Source: Deltaproteobacteria bacterium HGW-Deltaproteobacteria-13 (GTDB lineage Bacteria; Desulfobacterota; Syntrophia; Syntrophales; Smithellaceae). From it: DNA of 46,035 nucleotides. Positions 1 through 8,383 of this stretch are shown one piece after another. Location: assembly GCA_002840555.1 (NCBI GenBank), contig PHBJ01000006.1, positions 1 through 46,035 of the forward strand. Reading direction: 5' to 3'. The translations under genes were made by a program, and so were the position numbers. Below the pieces are notes generated by a model, which saw nothing but the letters and a program-made list of their open reading frames with translations, was not told the DNA's origin and made no database searches. Every line of letters starts with the position of its first letter. The first letter of the stretch is position 1.

Positions 1-249
1 CACGAAGGAAATCGCCGGTATTGCGCCCAAGGCTATGCTGCCTTGCGTGGCGAATTCAGTTATGAATTTATACCATTAAGCATAGCGGTCGGTTCAGATG
101 TTGCGTTTGTTTTTGGCAAGGAGCGAATCAAGGGCACAACAGACGCGGGATCATTCGCATCTGTGATCAATGCCACCTACTGTCTAAAGAAGACTGGTGG
201 CCGTTGGTTGATTACTCATCAGCACCTTTCAATGCGGAAGCAGGGATGA
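1..249 (+). CDS. NTF2/SnoaL-like protein, 3' end only
   Basis: The frame is open from base 1, so this is the C-terminal part (about 82 residues) of a gene that begins outside the window. The visible part alternates short beta strands and ends in a W-L-I-T-H-Q-H-L-S motif (residues GGRWLITHQHLS). This pattern is typical of the last strand of SnoaL-like/DUF4440 (SgcJ/EcaC) cone-shaped NTF2-fold proteins. Members of this superfamily are small enzymes or binding proteins of very mixed function, so no reaction can be assigned. A TTG at 43 could be an internal start, but the upstream frame also looks like protein. The gene ends 108 bp before the convergent CDF transporter, with no clear hairpin between them. 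Confidence 0.6.
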   Translation, partial: HEGNRRYCAQGYAALRGEFSYEFIPLSIAVGSDVAFVFGKERIKGTTDAGSFASVINATYCLKKTGGRWLITHQHLSMRKQG

Positions 250-357
250 ACGTCACGACCCCTTGCATACATGCGGCCAACGACGGGAACAAAAGCCTGG
301 ATTACCCAATCGGGCCGGGTCATGACATCTATTTAACTTTGAACATAGAACTTTGAA

Positions 358-1323
358 CTATTTGGATTTGTGCAAAACTTTGGGCCGTTTCTCATCGGGC
401 AACAAACAGTCCGCCGTGCAAATATCGGTACATTCGCCGTCACAGGGTTCAATGTGAATAGTAATGACGCAATCCATAAATTTTTTCCGGATATCCCGTT
501 TTAATTCTCTGGTGATGTTGTGCGAATCATGCACGGTCATTTGCTGATCCACTTTCATATGAAATTCTACAAAACGAACGTTGCCGGCTTTGCGCGTACG
601 CAACTGGTGAAAACCGCATATTTCCGGATGATGAATAATGGCATCGCGGATGTATTCCTTTTCTTCCGGCGGCAGTTGAGCATCCAGTAAATCGCGGATA
701 GAACGAACTGTCAGATCATAAGCGGCGTGCAAAATAAGAGCGGCGACCAGCATGGCGGCAACAGGATCAATCCAGTTAATATTGTGCGCGGCAAAAAACT
801 CGTGTCCAATCCAAATGATCCCCAGGCCGGCCATGACGCCAACCGACGTATAAACATCCGTGCGTAAATGCCAGGCGTCAGCCTGCAGGGCGATGGAATC
901 GGCTTCTTTGCCTATCTGGAAAAGCTTCCGTGAAACCATGTAATTCAGAACGGAAGAAAATAACATGACCGCGACGCCCCAACCGGCATGTTCTATGACC
1001 TGCGAGGAGAGCAATTTTTTCAGCGCTTCAAATAATATCCAGAACGCCGCGGTAAAAATAAGCAGAGCCTCCACGAAACCGGATATATTTTCTATTTTTC
1101 CATGACCGAAGGGATGGATCTCATCGGCGGGAACGCTGGATGTTTTTACGGAAAACATGGCAATCACCGCCGCCAGCAAATCCATACCCGAATGAATCGC
1201 TTCCGATATGATCGAAACCGATCCGGTGACCATCCCGACAATGACTTTAAATAAAACAAGAAAAGAATTGGAAGCAACCGATAACATTGCCACTCTTTCT
1301 TTGCGCTGCTGTAAATTCGTCAA
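358..1323 (-). CDS. Cation diffusion facilitator (CDF) metal/proton antiporter
   Basis: A 321-residue inner-membrane protein of the CDF family (FieF/MntE/ZitB type), which exports divalent metal ions such as Zn, Fe or Mn in exchange for protons. The sequence shows the family pattern of about six membrane segments, the SEAIHSGMDLL metal-site helix (H and D), the HPFGHGKIE loop, and the second metal-site helix with ADAWHLRTD. The cytoplasmic C-terminal domain carries the usual VRFVEFHM and TIHIEPC strands. The tail adds a cysteine cluster (EPCDGECTDICTADC), which is unusual and could bind metal. The start is a TTG at 1323, chosen because GGGAG lies 7-8 bases upstream and the next in-frame ATG (M13) lies inside the first conserved segment. 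It is transcribed divergently from the epmB-like gene. The metal cannot be told from sequence alone. Confidence 0.9.
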   Translation of the reverse strand: MTNLQQRKERVAMLSVASNSFLVLFKVIVGMVTGSVSIISEAIHSGMDLLAAVIAMFSVKTSSVPADEIHPFGHGKIENISGFVEALLIFTAAFWILFEALKKLLSSQVIEHAGWGVAVMLFSSVLNYMVSRKLFQIGKEADSIALQADAWHLRTDVYTSVGVMAGLGIIWIGHEFFAAHNINWIDPVAAMLVAALILHAAYDLTVRSIRDLLDAQLPPEEKEYIRDAIIHHPEICGFHQLRTRKAGNVRFVEFHMKVDQQMTVHDSHNITRELKRDIRKKFMDCVITIHIEPCDGECTDICTADCLLPDEKRPKVLHKSK

Positions 1324-1467
1324 TCACGCTCTCCCGGTTTGTTTTTATTTGCTCATATCACAGGCACGGACAATTTTGAACTCTTTAAAGAATATTGATT
1401 CCCTTTGCAAGTAAATAAATTTGTGGTAGGAAACACGTCTTAAATTCGTTTGTAAATAATTAAATAT

Positions 1468-2559
1468 ATGAATAAAAAACTTCTTCTTTCCCATTTAAAC
1501 AACGCCGCGGCAAAAGACTGGCGTGACTGGCGCTGGCAATTTAAAAACCGCGTCACCCGAATAGAAACGCTGGAGACTCTTCTTGGAAAAACGGCTTTAC
1601 CAAATGACGGGTTAAAAGCAGTAACGTCTGTTTATCCTCTTGCAATAACGCCTTATTACCTGTCGCTGATGCAGGGAAATGATATCCATGATCCGATCCG
1701 CGCTCAATGCGTTCCCGATCCGCGGGAAATCTCCGGCGACGGCAACATCCCGGAAGACCCGCTGGAAGAAGACTCGCATATGCCGGTGCCCAAACTGGTG
1801 CATCGCTATGCCGATCGCTGTCTGGCCATCATGACGGAGACCTGCGCCACTTACTGCCGGCACTGTAACCGCAAGCGTTTCTGGTCACACTCGAATCATC
1901 TGAGTTTAAAAACACGTATGCACAATATGCTGCGCTATATTGCTGAAATGCCGCAAATCAGGGAAGTGATTATTTCGGGCGGCGACCCGCTGATTCTCGA
2001 TGATCATATTTTAGAATATCTTTTGTCCTCGCTCAAGGCCATCCCGCACATTGACGTTTTGCGCATCGGCAGCCGTGTTCCTGTTGTGATGCCCATGCGT
2101 ATTACCGGGGAACTTTGCCGGATGCTCAAACGCTACCGTCCATTATGGTTTAATACGCAGTTTAATCATCCCTCGGAAATTACTTCGGAATCCGCCCGCG
2201 CCTGCAATATGCTGCAGGAAGCGGGAATTCCCGTGTCCAACCAGTCGGTTTTACTTCAGGGCATTAATGATTCCCCGGAAGTCATGAGAAACTTGCTGTA
2301 TGGCCTGCAAAAGATATCTGTCCGTCCGTACTATCTTTTTCACTGCGATCCGGCCAAAGGATGCCTGCACTTTCGCACGGAACCGAAGGCCAGCATTGCC
2401 CTGATGGAGAAAATATGGCAGCAATGTTCAGGACTTTGCCTGCCGCAATATGTTCTGGATGTCCCCGGAAGCGCCGGTAAGCTGCCGTTAAATATGCTGT
2501 CCGGGAAAATCAAAAATGATTTAAAAAACCATCAACATTTTTTTGACAAGTTCAAATAA
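1468..2559 (+). CDS. epmB: EpmB-like EF-P lysine 2,3-aminomutase (radical SAM)
   Basis: 363 residues. It belongs to the lysine 2,3-aminomutase family (KamA/EpmB), which uses a 4Fe-4S cluster, S-adenosylmethionine and PLP to move the amino group of lysine from the alpha to the beta carbon. The cluster motif CxxxCxxC is at C126, C130 and C133 (CATYCRHC). The GG(D/E)P segment follows at IISGGDPL. The PLP-binding lysine is K338 in DVPGSAGKLP. The N-terminal WRDWRWQ stretch is typical of the family. The length sits between E. coli EpmB (about 340) and clostridial aminomutases (about 415). The next two genes are efp and epmA, so the inferred role is making (R)-beta-lysine for attachment to EF-P. 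A catabolic lysine aminomutase is the alternative, made less likely by this context. Confidence 0.85.
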   Translation: MNKKLLLSHLNNAAAKDWRDWRWQFKNRVTRIETLETLLGKTALPNDGLKAVTSVYPLAITPYYLSLMQGNDIHDPIRAQCVPDPREISGDGNIPEDPLEEDSHMPVPKLVHRYADRCLAIMTETCATYCRHCNRKRFWSHSNHLSLKTRMHNMLRYIAEMPQIREVIISGGDPLILDDHILEYLLSSLKAIPHIDVLRIGSRVPVVMPMRITGELCRMLKRYRPLWFNTQFNHPSEITSESARACNMLQEAGIPVSNQSVLLQGINDSPEVMRNLLYGLQKISVRPYYLFHCDPAKGCLHFRTEPKASIALMEKIWQQCSGLCLPQYVLDVPGSAGKLPLNMLSGKIKNDLKNHQHFFDKFK

Positions 2560-2622
2560 ATAGAATAGAGAAGCGCGAGAGCAAAACTCTCAATTTTGTT
2601 AGATTAAGCAAGGAGATATTTT

Positions 2623-3189
2623 ATGATAATACCCGCCAGTGAGTTAAGAAAAGGAATACGGCTGAAAATTGATAATGAACCCTATATGGTAACTGAATTT
2701 AATTTCGTCAAACCGGGCAAGGGACAGGCCCTGTACCGCACCAAACTCAAAAACATGATTACCGGCAGCCAGTTTGAACGCTCTTTCCGTTCCGTTGATA
2801 CCTTTGAAACAGCTGATTTACAGGAAAAGAAAATGCAGTATCTATACAAAGAAGGCGACAAGTACTGCTTTATGGACAATGAAAACTACGAGCAGGTCTA
2901 TCTCACTGAAACGCAGGTCGGTGATTCCGTGAATTTCCTGATCGACAACATCGAAGTGGAAATTCTGCTTTTTGAAGACAAACCGATTGGCATCAGCCTG
3001 CCTAATTTTGTCGAACTGGTCGTAACGGAAGCGGAACCGTGGGCCAAAGGCGACACCGCCGCCGGCTCAACCAAACCCGTCAAAGTGCAGACAGGCTATA
3101 CCATCCTGGTGCCGACTTTTGTCACTGAAGGTGAGAAAATCAGGATAGACACGCGCACAGGTGAATACCTGACCAGAGTCAAGGGATAA
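2623..3189 (+). CDS. efp: Translation elongation factor P
   Basis: 188 residues, the normal length. EF-P binds between the P and E sites of the ribosome and relieves stalling at polyproline. The three-domain arrangement is visible: an N-terminal KOW-like domain (about 1-65), an OB domain (about 66-128) and a C-terminal OB domain (about 129-188) ending in RIDTRTGEYLTRV. The loop that reaches the peptidyl-transferase centre reads KPGKGQA, with K33 matching the E. coli K34 that receives beta-lysine. The start has a good ribosome-binding site (AAGGAGAT, 6 bases before ATG). It lies 63 bp after the epmB-like gene and 250 bp before epmA, so all three parts of the modification pathway are together. 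No epmC hydroxylase gene is nearby. Confidence 0.97.
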   Translation: MIIPASELRKGIRLKIDNEPYMVTEFNFVKPGKGQALYRTKLKNMITGSQFERSFRSVDTFETADLQEKKMQYLYKEGDKYCFMDNENYEQVYLTETQVGDSVNFLIDNIEVEILLFEDKPIGISLPNFVELVVTEAEPWAKGDTAAGSTKPVKVQTGYTILVPTFVTEGEKIRIDTRTGEYLTRVKG

Positions 3190-3241
3190 TACAATTTTTC
3201 AAAATGCCGAGAAAATTTGATACATGATGTATTTTGCGTAT

Positions 3242-3257
3242 CCCCCGCCGGCGGGGG
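3242..3257. repeat. GC-rich palindrome in intergenic repeat
   Basis: A perfect 16-bp palindrome of C5GCC/GGCG5 composition, followed by an AAGGGGGT run. It resembles the C-rich/G-rich repeat at 40971-41062 in base composition and in position: both lie about 55-75 bp before a copy of the 40-bp repeat. It lies between efp and epmA and is not coding. Confidence 0.6.
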
Positions 3258-3322
3258 ATTAAGGGGGTGGGCGTATTAATGCAGGAGTTGTTCATCCAAG
3301 TTACAGATTAAAAATCATTTTT

Positions 3323-3362
3323 CCACCTCCGTCACTACGTGACACCTCCGCCAGCGGAGGAC
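3323..3362. repeat. 40-bp dispersed intergenic repeat, copy 1
   Basis: A 40-bp element that recurs at 41116-41155 with a single mismatch (A/G at its centre). It contains two small palindromes: GTCAC/GTGAC with a 3-base loop, and CCTCCGC/GCGGAGG with a 2-base loop. Both copies lie shortly upstream of a gene (epmA here, rtcB there). It looks like a REP-type dispersed element. Confidence 0.85.
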
Positions 3363-3439
3363 AAAGAACAACATTTTTTCAAATTACTAAAACGCAATAA
3401 CATATAATATTCTGCTTTAAATTTATAGGTTCTCTAATT

Positions 3440-4375
3440 TTGAGTGAATTCCATCCCGACGATAATTTTTCTTTGGCGCGCAAATCGCAGACCCTTCATA
3501 CGCGTGCCGGACTCATTCAACGCATTCGTCTCTTTTTTATCAATCACGGATTTTTGGAGGTAGAGACTCCTCTGAGAATTCCCTCACCGGCGCCGGAGGA
3601 ACATATTGAAGCCCTGCCTTCGGGAAACTGGTTTTTACAGACATCGCCGGAACTCTGCATGAAGCGGCTGCTGGCCGCGGACTATTCGTTTATCTTTCAA
3701 ATCAGTAAATGTTTCCGGGCCGATGAAAGGGGCGATAAACATCTGCCGGAATTCACGATGCTGGAGTGGTATTGCGCCGGCTTCGATTATCATCAGTTAA
3801 TGGATCAATGCCAGGACCTGGTTTGGGCTGTGGCCAAAGATATGGGTATTCCCGAAATTATCCGGCAAAACACAAAAATAAATCTGGAACCGCCCTGGGA
3901 GAAAATCACGGTGGCGAATGCCTTTTTAAAATACGCGCCGGTTACGCCGGAAGAGGCGCTGGCCCAAAATAAATTTGATGAAATTTTAGTGGATTACATC
4001 GAACCCCAATTGGGTATGAACAGACCAACCTTTCTTTATGATTACCCGGCAAAGCTCGCCTCGCTGGCCAGATTAAATCAAAACAATCCGGACGTAAGCG
4101 AAAGATTCGAACTTTATATCGGCGGGCTGGAACTGGCCAACGGCTTTTCGGAACTGACGGATGCGCATGAACAAAGAAGGCGTTTTGAAGAAGCCCTGCA
4201 ATCACGCGCCGTGCAAAGCCGGGCGCATTATGAAATGCCGGAAAAATTTCTTCATGCACTGGAGAACCTTCCGCCTTGCGCCGGCATCGCTCTGGGCATT
4301 GACCGTCTGCTGATGGTCCTTACCGGCCAGGAAAAAATAGATGATGTTGTCGCCTTTACACCCGAAATACTCTGA
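3440..4375 (+). CDS. epmA: EF-P--(R)-beta-lysine ligase EpmA (GenX/PoxA)
   Basis: 311 residues, the length of EpmA rather than of full lysyl-tRNA synthetase (about 500): the catalytic core of class II LysRS without the anticodon-binding domain. Motif 1 lies near FLEVETP. Motif 2 reads FRADERGDKHLPEFTMLEWY. Motif 3 reads GIALGIDRLLMVL. EpmA activates (R)-beta-lysine with ATP and transfers it to the conserved lysine of EF-P. The start is a TTG at 3440 with only a weak AGG upstream. No ATG occurs before motif 1, so this is the only reasonable start. The adjacent epmB-like gene and efp support the assignment. A hairpin and a terminator follow. Confidence 0.92.
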   Translation: MSEFHPDDNFSLARKSQTLHTRAGLIQRIRLFFINHGFLEVETPLRIPSPAPEEHIEALPSGNWFLQTSPELCMKRLLAADYSFIFQISKCFRADERGDKHLPEFTMLEWYCAGFDYHQLMDQCQDLVWAVAKDMGIPEIIRQNTKINLEPPWEKITVANAFLKYAPVTPEEALAQNKFDEILVDYIEPQLGMNRPTFLYDYPAKLASLARLNQNNPDVSERFELYIGGLELANGFSELTDAHEQRRRFEEALQSRAVQSRAHYEMPEKFLHALENLPPCAGIALGIDRLLMVLTGQEKIDDVVAFTPEIL

Positions 4376-4454
4376 TCAATGATTATGATTTTAAATCAAA
4401 GCGTAATTTTTTATTAACCCAGGCCAACGCCTGGAAGAAGAGTAACACAAACAT

Positions 4455-4478
4455 AAAAAAGCCCCTTGCGGGGCTTTT
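4455..4478. terminator. Bidirectional rho-independent terminator
   Basis: A6-GCCCC-TTGC-GGGGC-TTTT: a short GC-rich stem flanked by A and T tracts on both sides, so it can work in both directions. It lies between the convergent epmA (plus) and the lipoprotein gene (minus). A second hairpin (CCAGGC-CAAC-GCCTGG) lies just upstream at 4419-4434. Confidence 0.85.
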
Positions 4479-4500
4479 GAGAATATCTCCTCTTTTCGTC

Positions 4501-5943
4501 TCAGGGACTGGGATTATAGGCAAAGCTGCCTGCGACAGAGATTGATTTTCCATGAGGACAGGCGCTGGTGCCTCTGACCTGAACATAGTAATCATAGGTA
4601 TGTCCTGCTATAAGGGCCGGTCCGTTATAGAGGGCGGTTGTTGATGTTGTCGAAGCCGATTCCCATATGAGAGTGCTGCCATACAACACTTGCACCACAT
4701 AGGACGCGCCGGCGTCACTGTTTTTAATCCAAGAAAAGGTTGGAGTTGCTGTTGAGATCGACCCCGCAGGTTGGGAGGGTGCGGCCCAATCCACAAAGCA
4801 AGACGTTTCCTCCCAGATCGTTGCTGAACCAACGATAGTAAATGTATAAACGTAGGGCGGCGTGTGTTCTGCACTAATATCTATAATAGGGGTAGTCCAT
4901 TCACCCGCACCGTAAGTCAGGTCCAGCGAAGTCAATATCCCCGAACCCTTGACGCTTACAGAGGTTTCTGCATGGGCCGGATCCTGGTAGCTAAGCGAGA
5001 CTTTATAATCGCTTGATGACCACGCATAGGCGCAGGCAATCATATTGCCGGTCAAAGAAATCGAGCCACTGGTAGAGATAGTCGCCGTATATGTATTCCC
5101 TGATTGATCTGTTGTCGTCCACACTCCCGCGGGATCATTTGCCGCTGCGCTTGTTCTTGTCCAGATCATCAGACCCGGCCATTGAATCGCACCCGGCCAT
5201 GTCATGGTGGTTTTTGATATGGTTACATGGGACACCGATTCCAGACCTGCTTTCGGCCAGTTACATGGAAAGTCAGCCGCCGACCAGGTAATTTCCAGAA
5301 CACCCGTCATTGAATTCCATGTATAGGTGCCTTGTGCGGTACCGGCTGCGTAAATAGTTTCTGACACGAAATTCGGAGCGGTCGTACTGGCTGAATTTAT
5401 AGTTATTGGCGGCGTGGTTACGTAGGGCGTGAATTTATATCCTGCAAGCTTTGGCGTTATGGTGTAGTCGCCGTTAAGCGTAATATTCGTAATCGTATAT
5501 TTTCCATCCGCGTCGGTTGTGGTTGAGCCTATCAGCGCATCGCCTTTTTTCAGGGTGAGCGTTACCCCTTCTTTTCCCGGCCCGGTTACCGTACCGGAAA
5601 TACTGTAACCACTCCATGTTGATACAAAGTCGATCCCCGTGACACTTGCTCCGCTGACCGTTACCGTCTGACTTTCCGGAGCAAACGAATAGCCGTCAAC
5701 CGAAGGCGTTATCGTGTAGTGTCCGTTTTCCACGTTGCTAAAGCTGAATTTTCCATTGGCATCGGTCGTTATAGAAGTTGTTGAGTCGCCTGTCATTCTG
5801 ATCGTTACATTTTTGTAAGCATCCCCTGTTAGCGTACCGGATATAACGGAGGAAGCCTCCATTTTGCCGCACCCCATAACCGTCATAAACATGATGATAA
5901 GAAAACTTAACAAAACCGGAGTGGAAATTCTCCCTATACCCAT
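4501..5943 (-). CDS. Lipoprotein with carboxypeptidase-regulatory-like repeats and a C-terminal FN3-like domain
   Basis: 480 residues. The N-terminus is a lipoprotein signal peptide with lipobox V-M-G-C (TVMGCGK), so the mature protein should be lipid-anchored in the envelope. Two successive prealbumin-like/CarboxypepD_reg-like domains follow (about 34-112 and 113-190), each with the SGT(L/V)TG, TTDA(N/D)GK(F/Y) and GxYTITP(S/K)xxGY(S/K)F pattern. The middle part (about 200-385) is rich in Thr, Ser and Trp and matches nothing I recognise. The last 90 residues, after PSQPAGSISTATPTFSW, look like a fibronectin type III-like sandwich. The composition suggests a surface or periplasmic binding protein. 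No enzyme motif was seen, so the function is unknown. It is alone in its transcription unit. Confidence 0.8.
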   Translation of the reverse strand: MGIGRISTPVLLSFLIIMFMTVMGCGKMEASSVISGTLTGDAYKNVTIRMTGDSTTSITTDANGKFSFSNVENGHYTITPSVDGYSFAPESQTVTVSGASVTGIDFVSTWSGYSISGTVTGPGKEGVTLTLKKGDALIGSTTTDADGKYTITNITLNGDYTITPKLAGYKFTPYVTTPPITINSASTTAPNFVSETIYAAGTAQGTYTWNSMTGVLEITWSAADFPCNWPKAGLESVSHVTISKTTMTWPGAIQWPGLMIWTRTSAAANDPAGVWTTTDQSGNTYTATISTSGSISLTGNMIACAYAWSSSDYKVSLSYQDPAHAETSVSVKGSGILTSLDLTYGAGEWTTPIIDISAEHTPPYVYTFTIVGSATIWEETSCFVDWAAPSQPAGSISTATPTFSWIKNSDAGASYVVQVLYGSTLIWESASTTSTTALYNGPALIAGHTYDYYVQVRGTSACPHGKSISVAGSFAYNPSP

Positions 5944-6426
5944 GCTTAATCCCCTTTCGTTTAAAACAAAGCTAAATCGTCGTACGGCTTATAACCTGCT
6001 TTCAAGAAATGAATAGATATCATCAAGGCGTCCAGCGAACATCCGCAGAAAATATTATCTCGATAATATACCGGACAAAATTAATGAGTGGTGAACGTTA
6101 CCCCGTAAGAAGAAAATTGTCAATCCTCAAAAGAACCGCAAAAACCCGGATATAAAATTTTCTTTTACGGGTCAAAATAGCTGCGCGCACAGCCCTCCGG
6201 TAAGGACGATGACTGCACAGGACATCCTTAATGAAACGATTGCCGCCATTAACGGAAAATATTTACTGATGATATCCCGGCGCATGCCATCACGCTTACC
6301 CAGGTTTGCGATCCTCTTCAAACCGTTGATGCAACCCATAAGGGTTTTAACGAAAAGATATATTGACAAGGCCGCCTTTTTCCTTTACTTTACGCTACAA
6401 ATTTAATTACTTTTGGAGATCAAAAA
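5944..6426. other. Intergenic region between lipoprotein gene and tolQ
   Basis: This 483-bp gap between divergent genes shows no convincing coding frame: overlapping frames on both strands near 6172-6406 have no family resemblance. It contains an AT-rich inverted repeat at 6052-6069 (ATATTATC-tc-GATAATAT) that could be an operator. A TTGACA at 6363-6368 may be a -35 element for tolQ, but the matching -10 (TACTTT at 6386) is poor. A GGAGA at 6415-6419 is the tolQ ribosome-binding site. Confidence 0.5.
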
Positions 6427-7149
6427 GTGAAAGACATTGGCTCTTTAGACTTAAGCGGCAGTTTTAACGGCAGTCTTTTAAGCATGATCATCGATGCCGG
6501 ACTCATGGTTAAATTTGTTTTGCTGTTGCTCTTTATTTTTTCGGTTGTTTCCTGGGCGATTATTTTCCTCAAATACCGCTACTATCGTAAGATTAAAAAG
6601 GAAAATGAAGCGTTCAACGAGGATTATCTGAAGAGCTCCAAGCTCTCTGATGTCATGCCCGCGGCAAAAAAATATTCTTTCTCCACCACCGCGGAAGTTT
6701 TTCGCGTCGGCTATACGGAACTGACCAAAATAAACAAACAGTCCAAAGAAGCGGCGCAGGGCAGTGACGAAATCAGCCTTTCTTCCCTGGACAATCTGGA
6801 ACGTTCCATGAATAAAGCCAGCAATACGGAAATGACCAAGCTCGAAAGCGCCCTGGGTTTTCTGGCCACAACGGGTTCGGCCAGCCCCTTCATCGGGTTA
6901 TTCGGCACGGTTTGGGGCATTATGGATACCTTTAAGGGAATCGGTGCCCGCGGTTCGGCGACGCTTGCGGTTGTCGCTCCCGGTATTTCCGAAGCGCTTA
7001 TTGCCACCGCCGCCGGTCTTGCCGCGGCCATCCCGGCTGTTATTTTTTATAATTACTTCTTAAACCAGTCTAAAAATATGGTTCAGGAAATGGAAAACTT
7101 TGCCGCTGAGTTTTTAAACATTGTCGAACGGTATCTGGTCCGTAAATAA
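6427..7149 (+). CDS. tolQ: TolQ, Tol-Pal inner-membrane motor subunit
   Basis: 240 residues, MotA/TolQ/ExbB family. With TolR it forms a proton-driven motor that energises TolA during envelope constriction at division. It shows an N-terminal membrane helix (about 28-48), a cytoplasmic segment (about 50-145), and two more helices within the conserved GLFGTVWGIMDTFKGIG and APGISEALIATAAGLAAAIPAVI blocks. The start is a GTG at 6427 with GGAGA 7 bases upstream. ExbB is the alternative name, but the following tolR-tolA-tolB-pal order decides for TolQ. It is the first gene of the cluster, with tolR 18 bp downstream. Confidence 0.95.
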   Translation: MKDIGSLDLSGSFNGSLLSMIIDAGLMVKFVLLLLFIFSVVSWAIIFLKYRYYRKIKKENEAFNEDYLKSSKLSDVMPAAKKYSFSTTAEVFRVGYTELTKINKQSKEAAQGSDEISLSSLDNLERSMNKASNTEMTKLESALGFLATTGSASPFIGLFGTVWGIMDTFKGIGARGSATLAVVAPGISEALIATAAGLAAAIPAVIFYNYFLNQSKNMVQEMENFAAEFLNIVERYLVRK

Positions 7150-7167
7150 AAGCGGGAGACTTAAACT

Positions 7168-7590
7168 ATGCGCGGCTTACGCAGAAAAACTCATCCCAGT
7201 AAACCCATGGCCGAAATTAACGTCACGCCTTTAGTTGACGTCATGCTGGTGTTGCTGATTATCTTCATGGTTACGGCGCCTATGCTTTCCATGGGCATTG
7301 ACGTCAATCTGCCGCGCGTCAAATCAAAAAGCGTGGATGTCACCGAGGAAAAACTTGTTCTCACGATCAGCGATGCAAAAGAAATCTTCCTGAACAAAAC
7401 AAAGCTGCCGCTGGGAGAATTAAATTCCAAACTGGAAGCCATATTTTCCAACCGGATCGATCGTGAAATTTTTCTGCGCGCCGATAAAAACGTCCCCTAC
7501 GGATTTGTGGTCGAAGTCATGTCGGAAGTGCGCAAAGCCGGTGTTGATAAACTCGGAATGATTACGGAACCGCCCGAGGAAACAAAATGA
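7168..7590 (+). CDS. tolR: TolR, Tol-Pal inner-membrane motor subunit
   Basis: 140 residues, ExbD/TolR family. One membrane helix near the N-terminus contains the proton-carrying aspartate D24 (INVTPLVDVMLVLLIIFMV). A periplasmic domain follows, ending in the family block that includes RADKNVPYGFVVEVMSEVRKAG. A GGGAG ribosome-binding site lies upstream of the ATG. The stop overlaps the tolA start by 4 bases (ATGA), which implies translational coupling. Confidence 0.95.
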   Translation: MRGLRRKTHPSKPMAEINVTPLVDVMLVLLIIFMVTAPMLSMGIDVNLPRVKSKSVDVTEEKLVLTISDAKEIFLNKTKLPLGELNSKLEAIFSNRIDREIFLRADKNVPYGFVVEVMSEVRKAGVDKLGMITEPPEETK

Positions 7591-8306
7591 CACCCCGGAC
7601 GCTTGGCAAAGGCTACCGCGGCAACAACGGCAACTTTCACAACATGATCTTCCTGTCCCTGGCCATTCATCTGGTTGTGATCACTATGATCCTCGTTTCT
7701 GTTCCGACAACCTCAAGGCATTTAACTTTTGGGACGGCTTACTCCGTTTCGCTTGTCGGCTCCGAAGCTGTCCTGCCGGCCCATGAATCGTCCCTGCTCA
7801 AAGATATGATGAAACCCAATGAAGCGACGCACGCCATTATCATCAAGCGAAAGATTACCAGCATCTATTCCACCCCGGTAAAAAATCAGGAAACGCATAA
7901 AGTGAATATTGAAAAAGCCGTCAGCGCCATCCGGAAAAAAGAACTTGCTCAATTAAAAACCGCCGGGACCGCGTCTGCTTCCGCAAGGCCGGGAATATCT
8001 GATGCGGAAATCAGCGCGCAAACCAACAATTACATCGAAGCGGTCTGGTCAAGAGTTAAACAAAACTGGACCATGCCGCAAACTTTAATGCCGGACAAAA
8101 ACATTACCGCCATCATTTCTGTAAAAATTTCCCGGAGCGGCGCGCTGGAATACGCGGGTTTTGAAAAGCGTTCCGGCAATCGTTATTTCGATGATTCCGC
8201 TCTCCGGACGGTTAGAAAATCGAGCCCGTTTCCGCCCCTGCCGCGCTGGGTGAGCGACAACAACATTGAAATAGGCATCCGTTTTAATTCCGCGGAACTA
8301 CGCTAA
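7587..8306 (+). CDS. tolA: TolA-like energy-transducing protein with TonB-type C-terminal domain
   Basis: 239 residues. A short cytoplasmic N-terminus is followed by a membrane helix (about 15-36), then a periplasmic linker (about 40-130) and a TonB_C/TolA_III-type domain. The last part includes ISVKISRSGALEYAGF and YFDDSALRTVRKSSPFPPLP. In Tol-Pal systems TolA connects the TolQR motor to Pal and TolB across the periplasm. It is short compared with E. coli TolA (421) because it lacks the long Ala/Lys helical repeat domain, as is common outside the gammaproteobacteria. The ATGA overlap with tolR and the next gene, tolB, fix the assignment. Confidence 0.9.
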   Translation: MTPRTLGKGYRGNNGNFHNMIFLSLAIHLVVITMILVSVPTTSRHLTFGTAYSVSLVGSEAVLPAHESSLLKDMMKPNEATHAIIIKRKITSIYSTPVKNQETHKVNIEKAVSAIRKKELAQLKTAGTASASARPGISDAEISAQTNNYIEAVWSRVKQNWTMPQTLMPDKNITAIISVKISRSGALEYAGFEKRSGNRYFDDSALRTVRKSSPFPPLPRWVSDNNIEIGIRFNSAELR

Positions 8307-8383
8307 GCTTCAGCGTTTCGTGAAAAGGATATCGAAACGGCAATCAATACTTTAATATTAAAAGAAAGGTCTGTCACGCTCTG

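Noticed and set aside
6172-6406. Overlapping open frames of 65 codons on both strands upstream of tolQ
   Set aside because: They cover the same DNA in opposite directions, have no ribosome-binding sites and resemble no protein family.
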